This document shows positions 57,582 through 64,000 of a DNA stretch of 64,000 nucleotides, piece by piece. Position numbers and translations under genes: made by a program. This DNA is from Roseivivax sp. GX 12232. GTDB taxonomy: Bacteria > Pseudomonadota > Alphaproteobacteria > Rhodobacterales > Rhodobacteraceae. The notes beneath the pieces were generated by a model. The model did no database searches. It saw only the letters and a program-made list of their open reading frames with translations, and had not been told where the DNA came from. How positions within the stretch are numbered: the first letter of the stretch is position 1; the number at the start of each line of letters is the position of its first letter. The stretch is taken from NCBI RefSeq assembly GCF_021272185.1, contig NZ_JAJSEC010000001.1:620001-684000 (forward strand), in the 5' to 3' direction.

Positions 57582-57635
57582 CTCTGAAGGCTCTGAAGGC
57601 TCTGAAGGCTCTGAAGGCTCTGAAGGCTCTGAAGC
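57582..57635. repeat. 9-bp perfect tandem repeat, six units
   Basis: GCTCTGAAG repeated six times without error in the convergent gap before the photolyase gene. The unit length is a multiple of three, but no supported gene reads through it. It could vary in copy number by slippage. Confidence 0.9.
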
Positions 57636-57725
57636 GGCGTGGCCCGAACGTCAGCGACGGTCCACCGGGTTTCACTCCAAGCCCTAACAAACAGCCCCAG
57701 CCAACTGCCTAGAGCATCCCCACCC

Positions 57726-59252
57726 TCAAACCACCTCCCCATCCGACAACCGCCGCAAAAAATCCTCCGCCTCGTTCCGGATCGTCTCCTGCTTCTCCGC
57801 GCCCATCCGGTCCCAGGTCGCATACATCTGCGCCATCCGCGGGTTCTTCGCGAATCGCTCCCGGTGGCGGTCCATGAAATGCCAGTAAAGGAGGTTGAAC
57901 GGGCAGGCCCCCTCGCCGGTCTTGGTCTTCACGCTGTAGGCGCAGTCGCCGCAGTAATCCGACATCCGGTCGATATAGCTGCCCGAGGAGACATAGGGCT
58001 TCGAGGCGATCACCCCGCCGTCTGCGAACTGGCTCATGCCCACGGTATTGGGCGCGGTCACCCATTCGAAGGCGTCGAAATAGACCCGCATGTACCACTC
58101 CTCGACCTCGGCCGGGTCGATGCCCGCCAGAAGCGCGAAGTTGCCGGTGACCATGAGCCGCTGGATGTGATGGGCATAGGCCTCCTCGCGGGTCTGTTCC
58201 ACGGCCTTCGCAAGACACCGCATCCGGGTCTCCGCCCCCCAGTAAAGCGGCGGCAACCCGCGCTGGTGGTTCAGCCAATTGCGCCGGGGATACTCCGGGC
58301 CCTCGCGGAAATAGATCGCCCGCATGTATTCGCGCCAGCCGATCACCTGGCGGATGAAGCCCTCGGCGGCATTGATCGGCACATCGCCTGCGCGCCAGGC
58401 CGCCTCGACCGCGTCGCAGACCTCGCGCGGGTCGAGGAGCCCGATGTTCATGTAGCCCGAGATCACCCCGTGATAGAGAAAGCGCTCCTCCCCCATCATG
58501 GCGTCCTGGTAGTCGCCGAAGCGCGGCAGGGCGGTCTTGACGAAATGCGTCAGCGCCCGGCGCGCCTCGCCCTGGTCGGTGGCGAACCAAAAAGGCCGGG
58601 TCTCGCCGAAGCTGTTGCCGAAGCGGCGCTCGACGAGGTCCAGCACCTCCTCGACCGTCTCGTCGGGGGTAAAGCGCATCGGCCCCGAGGCCGCGATCTC
58701 GCCCGGGGCGGGCTTGCGGTTGTCGTGGTCGAAGTTCCACTGGCCGCCCGCGGGCTTGCCCTCCTCCATGAGGTAGCCCGTGGATTTGCGCATCTCGCGG
58801 TAGAAATACTCCATTCGGAGGCTCTTGCGGCCCCGCGCCCAATCCTCGAACCAGTCGAGATCGGTGAGGAAGCGGTCGTCGGTCAGCTGGGTGACCTTCA
58901 GCCCCATCTCGTCGAGCGCGGCGATCAGGCGGAACTCACCGGGCTGGGTGGCGATCACCTCGCTGGCGCCCAGCTCCTCGGCCCGGCGCAAGAGCTCGCC
59001 CGGGATCGAGCCGCTGTTCTCGGTGTCGTCGAGCGCGGTGTAGCGCAGCTCCCAGCCCGCGTCGCGCAGCCGCGCCGCGAACTTGCGCATGGCGGCGAAG
59101 ATCAGCGCGATCTTCTTGGGGTGATGGGCGACATAGCCCGCCTCCTCGGCGACCTCGGCCATGACCACCACGTCGCGCTCGGGGTCGGCCGCGCGCAGCG
59201 CCGAGAGCCCCTCGGAGAGCTGATCGCCCAGGACCAGGACCAGCCGGCTCAC
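57726..59252 (-). CDS. Iron-sulfur bacterial cryptochrome/photolyase
   Basis: A 508-residue photolyase-related protein of the FeS-BCP class (PhrB/CryB type). The four cluster ligands can be placed: one Cys in ETRMRCLAKA (about 347), and CGDC with a later Cys 12 residues on (YCGDCAYSV...GACPFN, near 437-453). The FAD-binding helical domain (RQVIGWREYMRAIYF, PPLYWG) is complete. It repairs (6-4) photoproducts using light, or acts as a light sensor. The gene overlaps the preceding SDR gene by four bases. Confidence 0.9.
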   Translation of the reverse strand: MSRLVLVLGDQLSEGLSALRAADPERDVVVMAEVAEEAGYVAHHPKKIALIFAAMRKFAARLRDAGWELRYTALDDTENSGSIPGELLRRAEELGASEVIATQPGEFRLIAALDEMGLKVTQLTDDRFLTDLDWFEDWARGRKSLRMEYFYREMRKSTGYLMEEGKPAGGQWNFDHDNRKPAPGEIAASGPMRFTPDETVEEVLDLVERRFGNSFGETRPFWFATDQGEARRALTHFVKTALPRFGDYQDAMMGEERFLYHGVISGYMNIGLLDPREVCDAVEAAWRAGDVPINAAEGFIRQVIGWREYMRAIYFREGPEYPRRNWLNHQRGLPPLYWGAETRMRCLAKAVEQTREEAYAHHIQRLMVTGNFALLAGIDPAEVEEWYMRVYFDAFEWVTAPNTVGMSQFADGGVIASKPYVSSGSYIDRMSDYCGDCAYSVKTKTGEGACPFNLLYWHFMDRHRERFAKNPRMAQMYATWDRMGAEKQETIRNEAEDFLRRLSDGEVV

Positions 59253-59914
59253 CAGGGGATCTCCGAGAAGGCGTAGTCGTAGAAGCCGCCGGTATGCGTG
59301 GGCTCGAGCTGTTCCAGCACGTCGGCCAGCCGCGTCGCGGCCTCGCCGGGGCTCACGGTCGGGTGCTTGTCGGCGTATTTCTCGGTGAAGGCCGTGGCCA
59401 CGGTGCCGGGATGCAGCGTCACGCAGGCCAGGTGCCGGTGCGAACGGGCGAACTCCACCGCCGCGCCATGCACGAGCTGGTTCACCGCCGCCTTGGCGGT
59501 GCGGTAGGAATACCAGCCGCCGATCTGGTTGTCGCCGATCGAGCCGACCCGCGCCGAGAGCACCGCCATGACCGCGCGCTCGCGCCGGGGCACCAACGGC
59601 AGGGCGTGTTTCAGGACCAGCGCCGGGCCCAGCGCGTTCAGCCGGAACTGCGCCAGCGCCGCCTCGGGGTCGAGCTCGCGGATGGTCTTCTCGGGCCGCG
59701 CGCCGCCGATCTCGAGCGCGCCGGTGGCGCAGAAGACCAGGTGGTAGGGCCCCTCGAGCGCCCCAAGCGCCGCCGCGACCGAAGCCTCGTCGGTCACGTC
59801 CAGCCCGTCGCGGGACCGCGACAGCCCGGTCACCTCCATGCCCCGCTCTTCCAGCTCGGCGGCCAGAGCCGATCCGATGCCGCCCGAGGCGCCTATCACC
59901 AATGCGCGTTCCAT
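59249..59914 (-). CDS. Short-chain dehydrogenase, C-factor-like
   Basis: A 221-residue SDR with the glycine motif GASGGIGS (8-15), the LSARVGS strand with the catalytic Ser and YSYRTAK (YxxxK) near 137. The C-terminal half is short, as in C-factor (CsgA)-like SDRs. Substrate unknown. Its last bases overlap the photolyase start, a pairing seen in many alphaproteobacteria, so it may help the photolyase, for example in chromophore supply; that is inference. Confidence 0.88.
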   Translation of the reverse strand: MERALVIGASGGIGSALAAELEERGMEVTGLSRSRDGLDVTDEASVAAALGALEGPYHLVFCATGALEIGGARPEKTIRELDPEAALAQFRLNALGPALVLKHALPLVPRRERAVMAVLSARVGSIGDNQIGGWYSYRTAKAAVNQLVHGAAVEFARSHRHLACVTLHPGTVATAFTEKYADKHPTVSPGEAATRLADVLEQLEPTHTGGFYDYAFSEIPW

Positions 59915-60299
59915 GCCGCCGGACCTAGCCGCGCCCTCCCCCGCGTCCAGCGCCGCGACAGTCGACCGCAGCCCGCGCGCGCCGCCCCACGCATGGCCCG
60001 TCGCGCGCCCTCACCAGCCCGCACACCCCCACCCAGGCCTGACCGGGCTGAAAATACCTCTCGGGGGAGCGCGAGGGGGCAGACAGCCCCCTCGCCCTCA
60101 CCAAAGAACGCCACAGCATGGCCCGGCGCGCCCCCCTCACCTTCCCACGCAACCACCCCCAGGCTTGACCGGGCCACAAATACCTCTCGGGGGAGCGCGA
60201 GGGGGCAGACAGCCCCCTCGCTCCCTCAACGGGCTCCAAGGTCAGACAAAAGCACCAACCGCCAAACCCAGCGCCAGAAAAACCGGACCGCACCACCCC
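59915..60299. other. Gap holding a duplicated hairpin-rich repeat
   Basis: 385 bp without a gene, between divergent-to-tandem genes on the minus strand; it holds two copies of repeat family 2. Confidence 0.6.
59991..60241 (+). repeat. Tandem duplication, repeat family 2, copies 2 and 3
   Basis: Two units of about 125 bp (59991-60115, 60116-60241), each with GCATGGCCCG, a C-rich stretch, GACCGGGC and then the AATACCTCTCGGGGGAGC core followed by GAGGGGGCAGACAGCCCCCTC, a perfect hairpin. The core also occurs at 32191-32280. Confidence 0.8.
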
Positions 60300-61067
60300 T
60301 CAGCCGAAGGGATCCTCCGGGTAGCCCACCCCCATCAGGTAAAGCCCCTGCGGCGGCGCGACCGGCCCGCAGGCGGCGCGGTCGGCGGCGGCGAGCGCGC
60401 GGGCCACGTCCTCGGGTGCCCAGGCGCCGGCGCCCACGCGCTCCAGCGTGCCCACGAAGGAGCGCACCTGGTTGTGCAGGAAGGAGCGCGCGCGCAGGGC
60501 GAAGCGGATCTCGCGCCCGGCCTCGGTCTCGCGCTCGGTGATCTCCAGCGCGTCGAGGGTCTTCACCGGGCTTTTCGCCTGGCACATGGTCGAGCGGAAG
60601 GTGGTGAAATCATGCTTGCCGACCAGATACGCGGCGCCCGCGCGCATGGCCTCGAGGTCGAGGGGTTTCTGCACCTGCCAGACATGGCCCGCCTCCAGCA
60701 CCGCCCGGGCGCGGCGGTTCAGCACCCGGAAGAGATAGCGCCGCTCGCCGGCGGAGAAGCGGGCGTGGAAGTCCTCGCTCACCCGCGCGGCGGCGCGGAT
60801 CGCCACGGGGGCGGGCTTCAGGTGGTAGTTCAGCGCCTCCTGCAGGCGGAAGGGCGTCCAGTCCTTGGCCAGATCCGCATGGGCGACCTGGCCGCGGGCA
60901 TGCACGCCCGAATCCGTCCGGCCGGCCGCGGCGATCGTATGCGGGCCGGGCTCGAGACGCGCGAGCGCGGCCTCGATCGCGCCCTGCACCGAGGGCTGAT
61001 CGGCCTGGCGCTGCCACCCGGCGAAGGGGGCGCCGTCATATTCCACCAAGAGCGCGTAACGGGGCAT
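60300..61067 (-). CDS. truA: tRNA pseudouridine(38-40) synthase
   Basis: A 255-residue TruA with the catalytic Asp in [17 protein letters not shown] (near residue 52) and the C-terminal [18 protein letters not shown] segment. It makes pseudouridine at positions 38-40 of the anticodon stem-loop. The ATG at 61067 is the usual start [12 protein letters not shown]; the upstream frame has no sense. Divergent from ycjX by 160 bp. Confidence 0.95.
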   Translation of the reverse strand: MPRYALLVEYDGAPFAGWQRQADQPSVQGAIEAALARLEPGPHTIAAAGRTDSGVHARGQVAHADLAKDWTPFRLQEALNYHLKPAPVAIRAAARVSEDFHARFSAGERRYLFRVLNRRARAVLEAGHVWQVQKPLDLEAMRAGAAYLVGKHDFTTFRSTMCQAKSPVKTLDALEITERETEAGREIRFALRARSFLHNQVRSFVGTLERVGAGAWAPEDVARALAAADRAACGPVAPPQGLYLMGVGYPEDPFG

Positions 61068-61227
61068 GGAACCTGCGCCTAGCCAAAGCCGGGGCGCGCG
61101 GCAAGAGGGCGGCGCGGGCGAAGCCCCGGCCCACCGCAACCGCCCGGCGCTCTGGCAGCCCGGCGCGCAAGCGCTTATCTTCCCCCGAGGCAAGGCAAAA
61201 CAGGCGCAAGCGGAACGCGGAGGCGGT

Positions 61228-62634
61228 TTGATTTTCGACGAGCTGGCAGACAGGCTGACGCGCGGCGCCGAGGCCGTGGGCGACCGGGTCTCGGGGGCCT
61301 TCTTCGAGCCGGTGATCCGGCTCGGGGTGACCGGGCTCGCGCGGTCGGGCAAGACGGTCTTCATCACCGCGCTGATCGCCAACCTGATGGAGCGCGGCCG
61401 CATGGGCCAGCTCGCCGCCGCCGCCGAGGGGCGGATCACCGCGGCCTACCTGCAGCCCCAGCCCGACGACACGCTGCCGCGCTTCGACTACGAGACGCAT
61501 CTGGCCGCCCTGACCTCGGCCAGCCCGCATTGGCCCGAGAGCACCCGGGCCATCTCGGAGCTGCGGCTCTCGCTGCGGGTCAAGCCGACGGGGTTCCTGG
61601 GCGGCTTCCAGGGGCCGCGGACGGTGCATCTCGACATCGTGGATTACCCCGGCGAATGGCTGCTCGACCTGGCGCTTCTGGAGAAAAGCTACGCCGAGTG
61701 GTCGCGCGAGACCCTGGCGCGGCTCGAAGCGCGGGACACGGCGGAGGACTTCCGCGCGGCCCTTTCCGAGACCGACCCCGGCGCGCCGCTCGAGGAGGCC
61801 CGCGCCCAGGCGCTGGCCCAGCGCTTCACGCGCTACCTGCAGGCGGCGCGCGAGGCGGGCTATTCCGACTGCACCCCGGGGCGCTTCCTGCTGCCCGGCG
61901 ATCTCGCGGGCTCGCCGGTCCTGACCTTCGCGCCGCTGCCGCCCGGCGGCTCGGCCCCGCGCCGCTCGCTCTACCGCGAGTTCGAGCGCCGCTACGAGGC
62001 TTACAAGTCCCGCGTCGTCAAACCCTTCTTCCGCGACCACTTCGCCCGGATCGACCGGCAGGTGGTGCTGGTCGATGCCCTGGGCGCGGTGCACAAGGGG
62101 CCCGAGGCGCTCGAGGATCTGACCCGCACCATGGCGGAGATCCTGACCGCCTTCCGCCCCGGCCCCAATGCCTTCCTGAGCCAGCTTCTGCGCGGGCGGC
62201 GGGTGGAGCGCATCCTCTTCGCCGCGACCAAGGCCGACCACCTGCACCACAGCCAGCACGACCGGCTGGCGCGGCTGATGCAGGCGATGACGCGGGCGGC
62301 CTCGGACCGGGCGGAGTTCGCCGGTGCCAAGACCCGCGCCATGGCACTCGCGAGCCTGCGCGCCACCGTCGAGGAGAGCCGCGAGGTCAAGGGCGAACGG
62401 CTCGACTGCGTGCGCGGGCGGCTCCTGGAGACCGGCCGCGAGGCGGCGCTCTGGCCGGGCGAGCTGCCCGAGGATCCGCGCGCGCTCCTGAACGGCGGCG
62501 CGGGCGACTGGCTGGCGGGCGACTACGGCGGCATGGGCTTCGCGCCCGCACCCCTGTCGCTGCGCCCCGGCGACGGGCCGCCGCACATCCGGCTCGACCG
62601 CGCCGCCGAATTCCTGATCGGAGACCGCCTGTGA
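61228..62634 (+). CDS. ycjX: YcjX-family P-loop protein (DUF463)
   Basis: A 468-residue GTPase-like protein. The P-loop is [12 protein letters not shown] near residue 38; [10 protein letters not shown] resembles a switch/Walker B. The TTG at 61228, with GGAGG four bases before it, gives the length expected from E. coli YcjX (465). The role is unknown; in gamma-proteobacteria ycjXF lie next to the phage-shock genes, whereas no psp gene is seen here. The stop overlaps the ycjF start as GTGA, so the two are coupled. Confidence 0.88.
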   Translation: MIFDELADRLTRGAEAVGDRVSGAFFEPVIRLGVTGLARSGKTVFITALIANLMERGRMGQLAAAAEGRITAAYLQPQPDDTLPRFDYETHLAALTSASPHWPESTRAISELRLSLRVKPTGFLGGFQGPRTVHLDIVDYPGEWLLDLALLEKSYAEWSRETLARLEARDTAEDFRAALSETDPGAPLEEARAQALAQRFTRYLQAAREAGYSDCTPGRFLLPGDLAGSPVLTFAPLPPGGSAPRRSLYREFERRYEAYKSRVVKPFFRDHFARIDRQVVLVDALGAVHKGPEALEDLTRTMAEILTAFRPGPNAFLSQLLRGRRVERILFAATKADHLHHSQHDRLARLMQAMTRAASDRAEFAGAKTRAMALASLRATVEESREVKGERLDCVRGRLLETGREAALWPGELPEDPRALLNGGAGDWLAGDYGGMGFAPAPLSLRPGDGPPHIRLDRAAEFLIGDRL

Positions 62635-63653
62635 GCGAGCGCAAACGCCCCGTCCTGATCGAGCTCGACGAGAGCAGCCCCGCCGCCCCCGGCCCCGCCG
62701 AGGCGCCGCCGGTGCCCGAGACCGGCCCGGGCGGCGCCCCGCCCGAAGGCGCGGCCATGGCCGCCGCCGCGGCGCTGGCGGGGCGCCGCACCTCGCGGCT
62801 GGCGCGCTGGTTCTGGGGGCTTGCAGGCGCGATCCTGGTCTCGGTCCTCTCGGTCGCGGCCTGGGGCTTCGTCACCGGGCTGATCGCCGCCAACCCGATC
62901 CTCGGCTGGCTGATGACCGGGCTTTTCGGGCTGTTCCTGCTGGTCTGCCTGATGATCGCGGTGAAGGAGATGTCGGCCTTTGCCCGGCTGGCGCGGCTCG
63001 ACCGGCTGCAGCGCAAGGCCGAGACGGCGCGCTCGGGGCAGAACCTCGACAGCGCGCGCGAGGTGATCTCGGGGCTGATGACGCTTTATGCGGGCCGCGA
63101 GGATGCCCGCTGGGGCCGCGAGCGGCTGGCCGAACGCCAGGCCGAGGTGCTCGACGCCGAGGCGCTGCTGGCGCTGGGGGAACGCGAGCTGCTCGCCCCG
63201 CTCGACGCCCGCGCCGAGGCCGAGGTCAAGGCGGCCGCCCGGCAGGTCGCGGCGGTCACCGCGCTGGTGCCCCTGGCCTTCGCCGATGTGGCCGCGGCGC
63301 TCTCGGCGAACCTGCGGATGATCCGGCGCATCGCCGAGATCTACGGCGGCCGCTCGGGCACGCTCGGGGCCTGGCGGCTGACGCGGGCGGTCTTCTCGCA
63401 TCTCGTAGCCACCGGCGCGGTGGCGGTGGGCGACGACATGATCGAGCCGATCCTCGGCGGCGGGCTTTTGGCGCGGGTGTCGCGGCGCTTCGGCGAGGGG
63501 CTGGTGAACGGCGCGCTGACCGCCCGGGTGGGCGTCGCCGCCATGGAGGTCTGCCGCCCCCTGCCCTTCACGCCCGAGCGCCGCCCCTCGGTGCGGCGCA
63601 TCGTGACGACCAGCCTGACGGGGCTGTTCGAGAAGAAGTCCGGCGGGGCCTGA
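62631..63653 (+). CDS. ycjF: YcjF-family membrane protein (DUF697)
   Basis: A 340-residue protein. After a Pro/Ala-rich N-terminal stretch come two hydrophobic helices (about 55-78 and 84-108, WFWGLAGAILVSVLSVAAWG and ILGWLMTGLFGLFLLVCL), then a long helical region (RLQRKAETAR to LFEK) with the DUF697 core PLAFADVAAALSANLRMI. It probably anchors in the inner membrane and works with YcjX. Its GTG start lies in the ycjX stop. Confidence 0.88.
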   Translation: MSERKRPVLIELDESSPAAPGPAEAPPVPETGPGGAPPEGAAMAAAAALAGRRTSRLARWFWGLAGAILVSVLSVAAWGFVTGLIAANPILGWLMTGLFGLFLLVCLMIAVKEMSAFARLARLDRLQRKAETARSGQNLDSAREVISGLMTLYAGREDARWGRERLAERQAEVLDAEALLALGERELLAPLDARAEAEVKAAARQVAAVTALVPLAFADVAAALSANLRMIRRIAEIYGGRSGTLGAWRLTRAVFSHLVATGAVAVGDDMIEPILGGGLLARVSRRFGEGLVNGALTARVGVAAMEVCRPLPFTPERRPSVRRIVTTSLTGLFEKKSGGA

Positions 63654-63790
63654 GGCGGGTTCGGCGGCGGCCTTTTGGCGGTCGCTTGGCCGAAGCGGTG
63701 CGCCGATGGCGGGGCGTTCGGCGCGAAGGGCTACCCGTAGACAGGCCCGGCCTCCCGCCCCACGCGCAGCCGCCCGCTATCCGACCCGAA

Positions 63791-63821
63791 CAAACAGGCC
63801 CGCCCCACTCCGGGACGGGCC
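63791..63821 (-). terminator. Intrinsic terminator of the right-edge gene
   Basis: GGCCCGTCCC/GGGGCGGGCC-type stem (63821-63812 with 63806-63797), followed leftward by TGTTTGTT. It stands just beyond the stop of the minus-strand gene at the right edge. Confidence 0.65.
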
Positions 63822-63848
63822 TTCGCGTGGCTCAGGCCGCCGAGGCGC

Positions 63849-64000
63849 TTACTGCGCGGCGTCACCGGCCGGGGCGGCGCCTTCCTCGGCCGCGGGGGCG
63901 GTCGGGGCCGCCTCGCCCTGAGCCGGGGCCGCGCCATCCGCCGGTGCGGCGCTGTCGTCCGCCGGGGTGGTCTCGACCGGACCGGTGCCGCCGCCGATCA
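63849..64000 (-). CDS. C-terminal end of an Ala/Pro/acidic-rich protein, partial
   Basis: The last 49 codons of a leftward gene that continues beyond the window, ending in PAGDAAQ and the TAA at 63851-63849. The tail is rich in Ala, Pro, Gly, Asp and Glu (ETTPADDSAAPADGAA). Rhodobacterales SecG proteins often end in such a tail, so secG is a possible identity, but nothing diagnostic is left in this part. Confidence 0.55.
   Translation of the reverse strand, partial: IGGGTGPVETTPADDSAAPADGAAPAQGEAAPTAPAAEEGAAPAGDAAQ

Overview
The window is chromosomal DNA from a G+C-rich alphaproteobacterium, most likely a member of the Rhodobacterales (Roseobacter/Paracoccus type). This is an inference from gene content: a leucine/isovalerate catabolic operon interleaved with glutathione S-transferase and acyl-CoA synthetase genes, the carboxyspermidine route of polyamine synthesis, an iron-sulfur photolyase, the orphan form II CoxL-like protein, the ycjX-ycjF pair, and the dense-coding, GC-rich intergenic style. 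No phage, plasmid, transposase, CRISPR or rRNA gene was found.

Layout. 1-1337: no recognised gene; it holds a candidate leftward small RNA (about 537-801) and several hairpins. 1338-10343: a tightly coupled leftward operon for leucine degradation (ivd, small membrane protein, acyl-CoA synthetase, mccB, a 24-codon linker ORF, mccA, GST, HMG-CoA lyase, methylglutaconyl-CoA hydratase). 10481-18890: stress protein, DegT-type aminotransferase, gph, glmU-glmS (amino-sugar supply for the cell wall), a lipoprotein, moaA and a DUF4336 protein. 19185-30040: nspC and carboxy(nor)spermidine dehydrogenase, DUF2189 membrane protein, rlmB, tRNA-Tyr, a frameshifted D-amino-acid dehydrogenase, a CoA-binding protein, the orphan CoxL-like protein, and ornithine decarboxylase divergent from an Lrp-type regulator. 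30283-40979: metG, an FKBP, an L,D-transpeptidase with a GGR-type flavoprotein, small membrane proteins, a cold shock protein, and the tesA/ybbA-ybbP set with overlapping divergent starts, then an inositol monophosphatase. 41325-46633: gcvP, gcvH, gcvT behind a tandem glycine riboswitch that directly abuts an NsrR-like regulator gene. 46726-63653: GGCT protein, gltX, thpR-like protein, DUF1801 protein, zincin, nadE, MORN-repeat protein, hydrolase-OsmC fusion, photolyase, SDR, truA, ycjX-ycjF. The right edge cuts the C-terminal end of a leftward gene (possibly secG).

The most unusual structure is non-coding. Between 47.4 and 57.5 kb every larger intergenic gap carries one or two copies of a dispersed element: six full copies, all in the same orientation. 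Each has a 29-nt left arm, a spacer of exactly 73 nt and a 35-nt right arm complementary to the left arm apart from a 6-nt bulge, followed by a tail hairpin whose stem shows paired (compensatory) base changes. The right arm can pair either with the left arm or with the tail. I do not recognise this family. A second, hairpin-rich repeat family occurs at 32.2 kb and twice at 60.0-60.2 kb.

The polyamine genes (ornithine decarboxylase for putrescine; dehydrogenase and decarboxylase for spermidine) lie about 7 kb apart and together would form a complete route from ornithine. All lengths and alignments were worked out by eye from the sequence; no database search was run.
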